Under the pieces are notes generated by a model that was given only the letters and a program-made list of their open reading frames with translations, made no database searches and was not told the DNA's origin. From positions 1 through 64,000 of the forward strand of contig JAXDKG010000045.1 in assembly GCA_034667225.1 (NCBI GenBank): a stretch of 64,000 nucleotides of DNA, given 5' to 3'. How positions within the stretch are numbered: position 1 is the first letter of the stretch; every line of letters begins with the position of its first letter. Shown here one piece after another: positions 34,684 through 44,021 of this stretch. The translations under genes were made by a program, and so were the position numbers. This DNA is from DATMER01 sp034667225. Its GTDB lineage: Bacteria > Acidobacteriota > Thermoanaerobaculia > Multivoradales > UBA5704.

Positions 34684-35817
34684 TCACTTGGCCGGCACGA
34701 GGAGAGTACCCGTGCGCTTGGTGCGCTTGCCGTACTCCTCGACGAGGCGCTCGCCGATCTTCCGGCCTGTGCCGGCTTTGGCGACGATCACGACCGAGCC
34801 CCCGAAGCCTCCGCCGGTGATCCGGCCGCCGTAGACGTCGGGCTCGCGGCGGGCCAGCTCCACGAGGAGGTCGATCTCCGGGATGGAGACCTCGTAGTCG
34901 TCCCTCAGGGACTGGTGCGAGAGGTAGAGCAGCTTGCCGAGGCGCTCGAGATCCCCCTCCTGCATGGCCGCTACGGCCGAGCGGACACGGGCATTTTCGG
35001 TGATGACGTGGCGCGCCCGGCGGTCGAGCGGCTCGGGGAGCTGGGCCAGCCTCCAGAGGTCCTGGTTGTCCAGGTCCCGGAGCTGGCGGAACCCGAGCAG
35101 CTCCGCGGCCTGCTCGCACTCCTGCCGCCGGACGCGGTACTCTCCGCCCGCGTGGCTGTGCGAGACTCCCGAATCGATCACCACCAGCTCGGCTCCGGCC
35201 GGCAACGGCACCCGCTCGAAGCGGAGCGAACGCGTGTCCAGGAAGAGCGCCTTGCCCTCGTCCCCTAGGCTCGCGGCCATCTGGTCCATCACCCCCACGG
35301 GTGCGCCCACGAAGTCGTTCTCCGCCTTCTGGCCGGCGAGCGCGATCTCGAGGTCGTCGATCTCCAGGGCGAAGGCCTCGCGCAGGCCGCGGAGGAGCGA
35401 GACCTCCAGGGCCGCGCTGGAGGAGAGACCGCTGCCGAGAGGGACCTCCGAGCTGATCCGGAGATCGAAGCCGCGGAGCCGGTGACCCCCCTCCTGGAGC
35501 ACCTGGGTCACCCCCTGCACGTAGTCGAGCCAGCCGCGGCCGGGCGTCTCCTCTCCGAGACGGTACTCCTCGATCCCCGGCTCCTTGACGTCGGCGCTCC
35601 AGGCGCGGACGAGGGTGCCGATGCGCGTGCCGATCTCCACCTTTGTGCGCTGGGGAATGGCCATGGGGAGCACGTAGCCGCCGTTGTAGTCCGTGTGCTC
35701 GCCAATCAGGTTCACCCGGCCGGGCGCGTCGGCCGTGACCGTCGACTCGCGCCCGAACAGCTCCTCGAATCCCGGCGCGCTCGTACGGCGCTCCGTCTCG
35801 TTAACAGTGTCATTCAA
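34684..35817 (-). CDS. galK: Galactokinase
   Basis: 377 residues, GHMP kinase. 'APGRVNLIGEHTDYNGGYVL' is the galactose-binding signature, 'PLGSGLSSSAALEVS' the ATP-binding loop, and 'GRITGGGFGGSVV' the third GHMP motif. Phosphorylates galactose at C1. Last gene of a GH2-galT-galK operon, overlapping galT by 8 bp. galE and galM are not in the window. Confidence 0.97.
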   Translation of the reverse strand: MNDTVNETERRTSAPGFEELFGRESTVTADAPGRVNLIGEHTDYNGGYVLPMAIPQRTKVEIGTRIGTLVRAWSADVKEPGIEEYRLGEETPGRGWLDYVQGVTQVLQEGGHRLRGFDLRISSEVPLGSGLSSSAALEVSLLRGLREAFALEIDDLEIALAGQKAENDFVGAPVGVMDQMAASLGDEGKALFLDTRSLRFERVPLPAGAELVVIDSGVSHSHAGGEYRVRRQECEQAAELLGFRQLRDLDNQDLWRLAQLPEPLDRRARHVITENARVRSAVAAMQEGDLERLGKLLYLSHQSLRDDYEVSIPEIDLLVELARREPDVYGGRITGGGFGGSVVIVAKAGTGRKIGERLVEEYGKRTKRTGTLLVPAK

Positions 35818-36898
35818 GACTCACCTCCACGGCCTGCAGCTCGGTTACCTTTTCTTCGGGCAGTGTATCCGCAGTGAACACCCCGGCGCCGATCTCGCTG
35901 CCCGCCAGGTACTTCAGGCGTCCCGGCATGCGGTAGGCGGGATAGATCTCGACGTGGAGGTGCGCCTCGGGATGGGGCTCGCCGTCGGTCGGCGCCTGAT
36001 GGAAGACCAGGATGTACGGGAAGGGCTTGTCCCACAGCTTGTCGTACTTGAGGAGCACCGTCTTGAGAGCACGGGCGAAGTCGGCGCGCTCCTCCGCGTC
36101 GAGGTCGGCTATCGACGGCGCCGGCCGCCGCGGCGCCACCCAGACCTCGTAGGAGTAGCGGGCGCAGACCGGCATCCACGCGAGCGCCCGCTCTCCGGTG
36201 TAGATCGTGCGGCGGCTGTCCTCCAGCTCGCGGCGGATCAGATCCTCGAGCAGGCCGCTGCCGTGCTTTTCCAGCCACTCCCGCTGCTGCGCCAGCTCCC
36301 GCGCCGCGATCGGCGGGATGAACGGGTAGGCGTAGATCTGGCCGTGCGGATGGTGGAGGGTCACTCCGACTTCCACGCCGCGGTTCTCGAACGGAAAGAC
36401 GTACTGCACTTCCGGCCGCGCGCCCAGCTCGCGGTAGCGGTCGGCCCAGACTTCGAAGATCAGCTCCAGACGGTCGAGGGGGAGCCCGCCGAGGGAGGCC
36501 TTCGGATCCTGCGTGAACACGACCACCTCGCAGACCCCCTTACCCGGCCGGGTGTCCACGACCGCCTCCGGCGCCGGCTCCTCGGCCTGGAGCGTGAGCG
36601 TGGGGAAGCGGTTCTCGAAGACCGCCACCTCCCAGTTGCCGGCCGGCACCTCGGTCGGATTCTCCGGGTCGACCGTGGGAGCCAGGGGGTTGTACTCGGG
36701 CGGCGGCAGGAACGTGCGGTTCTGGCGGTGATTGGCGTAGGCCACCCACTCGCCGCGCAGCGGATGCCAGCGCAAGTGCGACTTCGTGCCCGGGGGAGTG
36801 ACGCCGGGGCTCGGCGCTTCCATGTCTTCCGCGAGGGGCTCGCGGGCGTAAAGGATGAGCGCGCGGCCGTCCGGCTTGGTCAGGGACAGCTTGTGCAT
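35810..36898 (-). CDS. galT: Galactose-1-phosphate uridylyltransferase
   Basis: 362 residues. HIT-superfamily enzyme with the active-site triad 'HHPHGQIYAYPFIPP' (His-Pro-His). N-terminal half carries 'WVAYANHRQNRTFLPP' and 'AVFENRFPTL'; C-terminal 'EAHLHVEIYP' supplies metal ligands. Exchanges UMP between UDP-glucose and galactose-1-phosphate. Start overlaps the stop of the GH2 gene; end overlaps galK. Confidence 0.96.
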   Translation of the reverse strand: MHKLSLTKPDGRALILYAREPLAEDMEAPSPGVTPPGTKSHLRWHPLRGEWVAYANHRQNRTFLPPPEYNPLAPTVDPENPTEVPAGNWEVAVFENRFPTLTLQAEEPAPEAVVDTRPGKGVCEVVVFTQDPKASLGGLPLDRLELIFEVWADRYRELGARPEVQYVFPFENRGVEVGVTLHHPHGQIYAYPFIPPIAARELAQQREWLEKHGSGLLEDLIRRELEDSRRTIYTGERALAWMPVCARYSYEVWVAPRRPAPSIADLDAEERADFARALKTVLLKYDKLWDKPFPYILVFHQAPTDGEPHPEAHLHVEIYPAYRMPGRLKYLAGSEIGAGVFTADTLPEEKVTELQAVEVSLE

Positions 36899-38790
36899 CA
36901 GTCGTCCTCGAATAGAAGCGGCACCTCCGGCTCATGCCGGGTGCCCGAGCCGCTGGCACTCTCCGTGGTCTTCTGGCGCCGGTGCTTCGACTCGCCGCGG
37001 GTGGCGGCGGCGATCTGCTCCAGCGGGAACTTGGGCGTGCGGTCGGCGCGCAGCAGTCCGTTCGCCTCCTGGTAGGTGTCGGAGAACTGGGTGTAGCAGA
37101 ACCCGGCGAACAGCGGGCTCGAGTTGACGGCGTAGAGAATGTCGGTGTAGAGCGCGGCCAGCTCTTCGCCGCTGGCGGCGCGGGAGTAGCCCCAGGTCCC
37201 GCGCGCGGCCGAAGACGCGATGCCGCCGAACTCGGTCAGCATCACGGGCTGGCCATTGTGCGCGGTTTCCTCCAGCACGAGCAGCCGGCCGCCGGGGCGC
37301 TCCCGCTGCAGCAGGCGGGGCAGGTGGTCGTGCGCGAGATACCGCTGGGCGATCCGCTCGGGGTCCGCGTCGTAGTCGTGGATGCCGATGATGTCAGTCG
37401 CGACGCTCTCCCAGCCGTCGTTGCCGATGACCGGCCGGGTGGAGTCGAGCGTCTTGGTCAGGTGGTAGAGGGCGCGCACGTAGTGGCGCTCGGCTTGGCT
37501 GTCTGGCAGGTTGGGCACGCCCCAGGACTCGTTGAAGGGGACCCAGGCGATGATGCAGGGGTGGCTGTAGTCGCGGCGGACGACCTCCATCCACTCGCGG
37601 GTGAGCCGCTGGATCGAGCGCTTGGTGAAGCGGTAGGCGCTCGGCATCTCCTCCCAGACCAGCAGGCCGAGCACGTCGGCCCAATAGAGATAGCGCGGAT
37701 CCTCGATCTTCTGGTGCTTGCGCACGCCGTTGAAGCCCATGGCCTTGGCCAGCTCCACGTCCTTGCGCAGGGCGTCGTCGTCCGGCGTCGTCAGCCCGGT
37801 CTCGGGCCAGTAGCCCTGGTCGAGGACCATCCTGAGAGGATAGGGGCGGCCGTTGAGCACGATGCGGTCCCCCTGGACGGCGAGGGTGCGCAGAGCGGTG
37901 TAGCTGTCCACCTCGTCCAGGAGCTCGCCGCGGTCGGCCCAGAGCTTGACCTCGGCTTCGATGATCGTCGGCTTCGCCGGGCTCCAGAGCAGCTCGTTGC
38001 GGAAGTCGTCGATGCCGGGGTCGGACAGGGCGATGCGGCGGTGGACCTCGCCGGCCACGACGGTGTAGCTGTCGTCCGCGAGGATCTGGCTGCCGGCGCG
38101 CAGTTTCACGCCCAGGCGCATCCGCTCCCGGGGATCGCCGCCCAGCCAGGCTTCGAAGCTGATCTCCCAGCGGTCGAGGCTGGGCGTCCAGCGCAGGCTG
38201 TCGATCCAGGTGGGCGGCACCTTCTCGATCCAGACGGTCTGCCAGATGCCTGTCGTCCGCGGGTACCAGATGGAGTGGGGCTCGAGCTGCCAGTCCTGCT
38301 TGCCCCGCGGCTTGCCGAGGTCGGCCGGATCGTCGTCGGCCCGGACCACGATCGTCTGCTCTGTCTCCTCGCCAGGGGGCAGGAGCGCATCCGTGATGTC
38401 GACCCAAAACGGGGTGTACCCCCCTTCGTGGCGGACGGCGACCGAGCCGTTGATCCAGACCTTGGCGGCCCAGTCCACGGCGCCGAAGTGGAGGATGAGG
38501 CGCTCGCCGCCGGCCATGGGCGGGGCCTGGAAAGTCCGACGGTACCAGCAGCGGCGATAGAACCCGGGGTTCCCGATCCCGCTCGCCGGCGTCTCCGGCG
38601 AGTAGGGGACGAGGATGCTCGCCTTCCAGGTGACCTCTCCGGGAGTGTCCCACTGCTGGTCGGGGTCGATGGCGAACTCCCAGGGTCCGTTGAGGGATTC
38701 CCAGGCCGCCCGCTGGAGCTGGGGCCTGGGGTATCCGTGCTTCAGGGCTCGGGCTAGGAAGCTCTTCGAGGAGTTTGATCGTCTGGGCAT
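36898..38790 (-). CDS. GH2-family glycosidase (beta-galactosidase-like)
   Basis: 630 residues, no signal peptide, so cytosolic. ATG at 38790 follows GGGGGTGA. Sugar-binding jelly roll (about 20-190), Ig-like domain, then TIM barrel with acid/base Glu421 in 'VPFNESWG' and nucleophile Glu520 in 'LTEFGG'. Typical of short GH2 enzymes (beta-galactosidase, beta-glucuronidase and relatives). Heading a galT-galK operon makes a beta-galactosidase role likely. Upstream lies a repeat-rich gap. Confidence 0.88.
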   Translation of the reverse strand: MPRRSNSSKSFLARALKHGYPRPQLQRAAWESLNGPWEFAIDPDQQWDTPGEVTWKASILVPYSPETPASGIGNPGFYRRCWYRRTFQAPPMAGGERLILHFGAVDWAAKVWINGSVAVRHEGGYTPFWVDITDALLPPGEETEQTIVVRADDDPADLGKPRGKQDWQLEPHSIWYPRTTGIWQTVWIEKVPPTWIDSLRWTPSLDRWEISFEAWLGGDPRERMRLGVKLRAGSQILADDSYTVVAGEVHRRIALSDPGIDDFRNELLWSPAKPTIIEAEVKLWADRGELLDEVDSYTALRTLAVQGDRIVLNGRPYPLRMVLDQGYWPETGLTTPDDDALRKDVELAKAMGFNGVRKHQKIEDPRYLYWADVLGLLVWEEMPSAYRFTKRSIQRLTREWMEVVRRDYSHPCIIAWVPFNESWGVPNLPDSQAERHYVRALYHLTKTLDSTRPVIGNDGWESVATDIIGIHDYDADPERIAQRYLAHDHLPRLLQRERPGGRLLVLEETAHNGQPVMLTEFGGIASSAARGTWGYSRAASGEELAALYTDILYAVNSSPLFAGFCYTQFSDTYQEANGLLRADRTPKFPLEQIAAATRGESKHRRQKTTESASGSGTRHEPEVPLLFEDD

Positions 38791-38857
38791 GTCACCCCCC
38801 GCCCGGCTGCAAGTAGGATGCCCGTTGAGGACGAAGCCGGGCTTCTCGGCGCGAAAT

Positions 38858-39225
38858 TTATGCTCCGAAATCCTCCTCTCCAAGCTCTCCCCCAAAAGGG
38901 GATGCTACAGCCCCACGAGCTTTTGGAGCATAAGCCTTTCCCTGGAGCACGGATTCTCTCGATTTTGGAGCATCCTGGTCTGTACCAAGGATGAAGGTGA
39001 ACAATTATGCTCCTAAGGCCGAAGTGAGAGGCTCCGAAGTTTTTGACTTTGCTCCGAAATTATACGATTATGCTCCGAAAACAAACCTTGCGGCTCCTCG
39101 GGTAAAGGATTGTGCTCCTAAATCGCGTGCTTTCGGAGCATAATCATAAGTCGCAGTCGGAGAATCATCTGGTTTCGGAGCATACGCATGCGGTTGAGGG
39201 ACTGCGGAGGCCGCGGATGCTCCGA
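38858..39225. repeat. Cluster of TATGCTCCGAAA motifs in both orientations
   Basis: The 456-bp gap between the GH2 gene and hyuB holds about 14 variants of GCTCC(G/T)AAA, many within TTATGCTCCGAAA. Forward copies are near 38859, 39004, 39031, 39051, 39068, 39111 and 39218. Reverse copies (TTTCGGAGCATAA) are near 38930, 38964, 39130 and 39172. Several neighbours are 17-24 bp apart. The region is more AT-rich than its surroundings and has no gene. Confidence 0.85.
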
Positions 39226-39246
39226 AGCTGCACTACACTGTGACCC

Positions 39247-40836
39247 ATGCGTCCTGAAGCGGTCCAACTGGAGTTGTTCACGCACCGATTCGCGGCGGTT
39301 GCGCGGCAGATGGGGGAGCGGCTGCGGCGCACCGCCGTCTCGACCAACGTCAAGGAGCGGCTCGACTTCTCGTGCGCCCTCCTCGATGCGGCCGGCGAGC
39401 TCGTGGTCAACGCGCCGCATATCCCCGTGCACCTCGGCGCCCTCGGGCTCTGCGTGCGGCGGCTGCGCGAGGTCATCGCCATGGAGCCGGGGGACGTGGT
39501 GGTCACGAACCATCCCGGGTTCGGGGGCTCCCACCTTCCCGACGTCACGGTCGTCACGCCGGTCTTTGAAGGCGACCATCTCCTCGGCTTCGTGGCGAGC
39601 CGCGCCCATCATGCCGAGATCGGCGGCATCCGGCCGGGCTCCATGCCTCCCGGTGCTACGCATCTGGTGGAGGAGGGAGTGGTAATCCCTCCGATGTACC
39701 TGGTCCGGGCCGGCGAGCCTCGCTGGGAGGAGATGCGCCGGGTCCTGCTCGACGCTCCGCATCCCACGCGGGCGGTGGAGGAGAACCTGGCCGACCTGCG
39801 CGCCGCCGTGGCCGCGAGCCACCGCGGGGCCGAGGCGCTGCTAGCCCTCGCCCGGGAGCATGGGCGCGAGACGGTCGCTCATTACATGGATGCGCTCAAG
39901 GTGCGAGCGGAGGCTCGGCTGAGGGAGGCTCTTTCGCGGCTGCCGGCGAGCCGCTATGAGGCTGTCGAGAATCTGGACGATGGCTCGCCCATCCAGGTCG
40001 AAATCCGGATCTCGGCCGACGGCGCGGTCGTCGACTTCACCGGGTCGGCCGGGGTTCACCCGGGCAACCTCAACGCGCCGCCGGCCGTGGTGCGGAGCGC
40101 GGTCCTCTACGTCCTGCGCCTGCTCATCGCCGAGCCCCTGCCGCTCAACGAGGGTATCCTGCGTCCCGTGGAGATCCGGATCCCGCCCGGGATGCTCAAC
40201 CCTCCCTTTCCTGAAGATCCCGCCGAGGCGCCGGCCGTGGTCGGGGGGAACGTCGAGACCAGCCAGCGCGTGGTCGACACGCTCCTGAAGGCGCTCGGCC
40301 TCGCCGCCTGCAGTCAGGGGACGATGAACAATCTACTCTTCGGCAACGTCCGCTTCGGCTATTACGAGACCGTCTGCGGCGGCGCGGGCGCGGGGCCGGG
40401 CTTCCATGGTGCGAGCGCCGTCCACACCCATATGACGAACACGCGGATCACCGATCCCGAGGTGCTGGAGCACCGCTACCCCGTGCTCGTCGAGCGGTTC
40501 ACGGTCCGCAGGAATTCGGGCGGAGCCGGGATCTGGCGCGGCGGCGACGGCGCCGTGCGGGAGCTGCAGTTCCTCGAACGGATGTCGGTCTCCCTCCTCA
40601 CCCAGCACCGGGTGGAGGTTCCGTACGGTGGGGAGGGCGGTCATCCCGGGATGCCGGGGCGGCAGCGGCTCGTCCGAGCCTATGGCGCGGAAATCGAGCT
40701 CAAGCCCGTGGATGGTTGCGAGGTCGGCCCCGGAGACCGGCTCATCCTGGAGACCCCGGGCGGGGGAGGGTGGGGGAAAGAGCCTTTTGCCTTAGCGCCT
40801 CGTACAGCGCGAGCGCCACGCTCGTCGAAAGGTTGA
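39247..40836 (+). CDS. Hydantoinase/oxoprolinase B-subunit protein
   Basis: 529 residues, full HyuB length. 'LFTHRFAAVARQMGERLRRT', 'STNVKERLDFSCALLDAAGE', 'HPGFGGSHLPDVTVV', 'VVGGNVETSQRVVD' and 'RRNSGGAGIWRGGDGAVREL' are family signatures. Works with HyuA in ATP-dependent ring opening of hydantoins or 5-oxoproline. The cognate hyuA candidate is at 31164. The last 31 codons overlap trmL on the other strand and encode a basic tail (APRTARAPRSSKG) that is probably an extension. Confidence 0.92.
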   Translation: MRPEAVQLELFTHRFAAVARQMGERLRRTAVSTNVKERLDFSCALLDAAGELVVNAPHIPVHLGALGLCVRRLREVIAMEPGDVVVTNHPGFGGSHLPDVTVVTPVFEGDHLLGFVASRAHHAEIGGIRPGSMPPGATHLVEEGVVIPPMYLVRAGEPRWEEMRRVLLDAPHPTRAVEENLADLRAAVAASHRGAEALLALAREHGRETVAHYMDALKVRAEARLREALSRLPASRYEAVENLDDGSPIQVEIRISADGAVVDFTGSAGVHPGNLNAPPAVVRSAVLYVLRLLIAEPLPLNEGILRPVEIRIPPGMLNPPFPEDPAEAPAVVGGNVETSQRVVDTLLKALGLAACSQGTMNNLLFGNVRFGYYETVCGGAGAGPGFHGASAVHTHMTNTRITDPEVLEHRYPVLVERFTVRRNSGGAGIWRGGDGAVRELQFLERMSVSLLTQHRVEVPYGGEGGHPGMPGRQRLVRAYGAEIELKPVDGCEVGPGDRLILETPGGGGWGKEPFALAPRTARAPRSSKG

Positions 40837-41239
40837 GCGAGCGGATCTCCGGGTCCAGCATCGGGATCTTCACCAGCCGGTCGCGGTAGCGCTCCCGCAC
40901 CTCGCGGGGAAGGCCGACGCTCTCCCGGCCAAACACCAGCACGGCCCGCTCAGGATAAGCAACCCTCCAGAAGTCCTGCGTCGCCTCAGCACTGAAAAAG
41001 AAAGGCTCCCCCAGCTCCGGCATCCGCTCCTCGAACGCCGGCCACGACGGCCAGATACGGGGATCGACCCGCGGCCAGTAGTCGAGGCCGGCGCGCCGGA
41101 CCTCGCGATCGTCGAGGGAGAAGCCGAGCGGCTGCACCAGATGGAGCTGCGCGCCGGCCGCGAGACAGGTGCGGCCGGCGTTCCCCGTGTTCCAGTGGAT
41201 CTCGGGCTCGACGAGCACGACGTGCAGGCCGGTCTTCAC
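40742..41239 (-). CDS. trmL: tRNA (cytidine(34)-2'-O)-methyltransferase TrmL
   Basis: 165 residues, SPOUT fold. 'VVLVEPEIHWNTGNAGRTCL' at the N-terminus, 'LVFGRESVGLPREV' and 'KIPMLDPEIRSLNLSTSVAL' form the trefoil-knot SAM site. Methylates the wobble nucleotide of tRNA-Leu isoacceptors. Convergent 95-bp overlap with hyuB, and ATGA overlap with the upstream gene at 41236-41239. Confidence 0.93.
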   Translation of the reverse strand: MKTGLHVVLVEPEIHWNTGNAGRTCLAAGAQLHLVQPLGFSLDDREVRRAGLDYWPRVDPRIWPSWPAFEERMPELGEPFFFSAEATQDFWRVAYPERAVLVFGRESVGLPREVRERYRDRLVKIPMLDPEIRSLNLSTSVALALYEALRQKALSPTLPRPGSPG

Positions 41240-41874
41240 TCCAGGCGGACCCGGGCCTCGCCGACGCCGCAGTCGATCTCGACCTCGGCCTTGCCGGAGC
41301 CCTTGGTCCAGTCCAGCTCCTTGCCGACGAAGCCGGAGCCCTCGACTTTATGCCCTCCGGCGAGGAGGTTGGCGTCGCCCACGCCGGTGTCCACATGCAC
41401 CTCGGCGACGGCGGATTCGGCCATGATGACCATGATGTCGCCCACGCCAAGGTCGGCAGTGAGGTCGGCCTCCAGGCCGGAGATCGTCATGTTGCCCACA
41501 CCCAGCTCGGCGTTGAGCGGCAGGTCGCGCGGCACGATCACGTGGAATTTGCCCTCCATGCCGCGGTCGCTTGATTTCGGCCACCCTTTCAGCTCCACGT
41601 TGAGGCGGTTGCCGGAGGTGACGACCAGCTCGACCTTCTTGGCCGCCTCGACGCAGCGCGTCTTGCGCGGAGAGTCGCACTCCAGCTCGACATAGACTTC
41701 CACCTCGCGGCCGGAGCCCGCCTCGACCTTGAGGTCCCCGACCGGGAAGTCCAGGTGGATGCGGGACGTGTCGGCAGCGGTGACCTGGCGTTCGAGCTTA
41801 CGGACGACCTCGTCGGCCGCGGCGGGCAGAGCGGCCAGCAGCAAGGCGGCGGCAAACGGAATGAGCTTTTTCAT
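41236..41874 (-). CDS. Secreted DUF4097-like beta-helix protein
   Basis: 212 residues. Signal peptide (FAAALLLAALPAAA). ATG at 41874 follows GGAGAAG. The mature part is a regular right-handed beta repeat ('AELGVGNMTISGLEADLTAD', 'LGVGDIMVIMAESAVAEVHV', 'GVGEARVRLE'), as in DUF4097/DUF2154 adhesin-like proteins. Role unknown. Overlaps trmL. Confidence 0.8.
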   Translation of the reverse strand: MKKLIPFAAALLLAALPAAADEVVRKLERQVTAADTSRIHLDFPVGDLKVEAGSGREVEVYVELECDSPRKTRCVEAAKKVELVVTSGNRLNVELKGWPKSSDRGMEGKFHVIVPRDLPLNAELGVGNMTISGLEADLTADLGVGDIMVIMAESAVAEVHVDTGVGDANLLAGGHKVEGSGFVGKELDWTKGSGKAEVEIDCGVGEARVRLE

Positions 41875-41967
41875 GAGCTTCTTCTCCCTGAAGGAAGTGG
41901 ACATGAGAACCACTACGGGAGCACCCGCGCCAGGGTTTCGGCACCGATCTTGCCTTTTCTTCCTTTC

Positions 41968-42990
41968 ATGAGTACGCCGGCGCCCCCTTTTCAGGAAGCC
42001 CACCTCTTCTCCCGCCCCATCCGGGACCTCGGGCTGCGTATCGCTGGCACGCCGCTGGAGCCCGTGCTGGCCGAATTCGATGACGAGCTCGCCCAAGCCG
42101 GCATCCACAGGGTCCGCCCGCGTTTTTACCTGTCGAGCGAGTGGGGAGTCCCCTTCGGCACCATTGCGATCGCGATCCCGTTCTACCTCGCTAGCCGCGA
42201 GCTGACCGAGCTGCACGCCGAGCGCACCGGCCACGTCGAGGGGCTTGGCCGGGCCGATCTCCTGCGCTACCTGCGGCACGAGATGGGGCACGTGGTCAAC
42301 TACGCCTGGCGGCTCTACGAGGACGAGGACTGGGTCAAGCTCTTCGGCTCCATGACCCAACCCTACAAGGAGGAGTACCGTCCCGAGCCGTTCAGCCGCC
42401 GCTTCGTCCGCCATCTGCCGGGCTGGTACGCCCAGAAGCATCCGGACGAGGACTGGGCCGAGACCTTCGCGGTCTGGATGACGCCGGGCTTCGACTGGCG
42501 CGCCGAGTACGCGGGCTGGCCTGCCGTCCTGGAAAAGCTGGAGTACTGCGACCGCACCATGTCCGCTCTCGGTGACCCGCTCGTGGTGGACGAGGAGCTT
42601 GACGAGGACGTGGGGGAGATCCAGTACAGCTTGGAGCAGTACTACGGCAACTCCACACTCGGCGACGACATGCCGCCGGGGCTGGATGGCGCCCTGCGCT
42701 CCATCTTCGAGGACCGGGGCCGCTGGGAGGATCTATCGACCGACGCGCCCCGCCGGCCCGCGGCCGACCTGATCCAACGGTTGGGCCGCGACCTGCCCGC
42801 GGACGTCTATCGCTGGACCGGCCACTTCCCGGAGCGCACCCGCCTGCTCCTGCAGCAGCTCGCCCGCCGCGCCGACGACTTGAAGCAGGTCTACCCCGCG
42901 GACCGCGAGGTGCCCATGATCATCGCCCTCACCACTCTGGTGACGGCGCTGGCCATGAACCACGTCAATACGGGCCGGTACGTTCCTTAG
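41968..42990 (+). CDS. Putative zinc metallopeptidase (HEMGH)
   Basis: 340 residues, no signal peptide. 'LLRYLRHEMGHVVNYAW' gives HExxH (His104, Glu105, His108). 'DEDWAETFAVWMTPGFDW' supplies a probable third ligand Glu in the ETFA motif, as in the putative zinc-binding metallopeptidase family common in Acidobacteriota and Bacteroidota. Substrate unknown. Convergent with the ATP-grasp gene, 4-bp overlap. Confidence 0.8.
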   Translation: MSTPAPPFQEAHLFSRPIRDLGLRIAGTPLEPVLAEFDDELAQAGIHRVRPRFYLSSEWGVPFGTIAIAIPFYLASRELTELHAERTGHVEGLGRADLLRYLRHEMGHVVNYAWRLYEDEDWVKLFGSMTQPYKEEYRPEPFSRRFVRHLPGWYAQKHPDEDWAETFAVWMTPGFDWRAEYAGWPAVLEKLEYCDRTMSALGDPLVVDEELDEDVGEIQYSLEQYYGNSTLGDDMPPGLDGALRSIFEDRGRWEDLSTDAPRRPAADLIQRLGRDLPADVYRWTGHFPERTRLLLQQLARRADDLKQVYPADREVPMIIALTTLVTALAMNHVNTGRYVP

Positions 42991-44021
42991 GAATGCACGG
43001 CGGCCGGCGCTTCCTCATTTTCCGTTAAAGACTCCGGCTTCGGACCATTGATCGAATAGCGCTCTATCGCCAAATCCACGATCCTCTGGATCAGCGCGGG
43101 GAACTCGATTCCCTGGGCGGCGGCGGAGACGGCGAACTCGCTGTCCTTTTCCAGGTAGCAGTTGGCGTTGACCTCGATCACGTAGATGTCGCCCGTTTCG
43201 GTCAGGCGGAGGTCGACCCGGCCATAGTCGCGGACCCGCAGCGCGCGGGCGGCATCCACGGCTGTCTTCTGGAGCCTTGCCCGCAGCTCGTCGGGAAGAT
43301 CGGCCAGCACCGACTTCGTCCCTTTGTACTCGGCGCTCTCCGGCGACCACTTGGCCTTGGAGCCGAGCACCCGCGGCATTCCCTCGGGCATGCCTGAGAA
43401 ATCCACTTCGATCGGGGGCAAGGCAAGGGGCTCGCGGTTGCCCAGCACGCCGACGTAGAGCTCCCGCCCTTCGATGTACTCCTCGACGAGCGCCGAGTCC
43501 TTGACCTTCTCATGGATGTCCAGCACCCGCCGCATCAGCGAGGTGGCGTCGCGCACCAGCGAGTCGCCGTCGATGCCGATCGAGGCGTCGGCGGCGAGCG
43601 GCTTCACGAACAGCGGCATGCGGAGCTGGCCGAAAGTCTCCAGGTCGGCATCCTGGCTGAACACCGCGTAGTGCGGGTAGGGGATGTTGTCGAACGCCAG
43701 CGCCTTCTTGGCGAGAGCCTTGTCCTGGCGCAGGTAGAGCTCGCCGGGGCCGCCGCCGGTGTAGCGCACGCCCACCAGATTGAGCAGGCCGGCCACGGCC
43801 ACGTCGGCGCCCAGGTCCTCCCCGAAGCTCTCCAGCAGATTGAAGACGAGATCGGGCTTGCGCGAGGTCAGCCCTGCCACGAGGTCGGTGACGCTGTTGT
43901 ATACCGCGAAGATCGAAACCTGGTGCCCGTTCTCGCGCAGTGCGGATGCGACCTGATCCACGACGGGATCGTAAGAGCCGGCATTTTCACTTTCGAGTCC
44001 GGCCAGGACGGTGATGTTCAT
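42987..44021 (-). CDS. D-Ala-D-Ala ligase-like ATP-grasp protein
   Basis: 344 residues. Three ATP-grasp domains: N-terminal Rossmann-like 'KPDLVFNLLESFGEDLGADV', central 'PLFVKPLAADASIGI', and 'LVEEYIEGRELYVGVLGN' followed by 'GRVDLRLTETGDIYVIEVNA' with the Mg-binding Asp/Glu/Asn. This matches the D-alanine-D-alanine ligase superfamily, but no mur genes are near and the substrate loops differ. It may be a peptide or amino-acid ligase with another substrate. Confidence 0.85.
   Translation of the reverse strand: MNITVLAGLESENAGSYDPVVDQVASALRENGHQVSIFAVYNSVTDLVAGLTSRKPDLVFNLLESFGEDLGADVAVAGLLNLVGVRYTGGGPGELYLRQDKALAKKALAFDNIPYPHYAVFSQDADLETFGQLRMPLFVKPLAADASIGIDGDSLVRDATSLMRRVLDIHEKVKDSALVEEYIEGRELYVGVLGNREPLALPPIEVDFSGMPEGMPRVLGSKAKWSPESAEYKGTKSVLADLPDELRARLQKTAVDAARALRVRDYGRVDLRLTETGDIYVIEVNANCYLEKDSEFAVSAAAQGIEFPALIQRIVDLAIERYSINGPKPESLTENEEAPAAVHS

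Noticed and set aside
36898..38895. Upstream extension of the GH2 gene to 38895
   Set aside because: The extension covers the start of the repeat island, has no ribosome site, and GH2 homology begins after the ATG at 38790.
38858..39225. CRISPR or integron-like array
   Set aside because: The word is only about 12 bp, occurs in both orientations with irregular gaps, and no cas or integrase gene is present.
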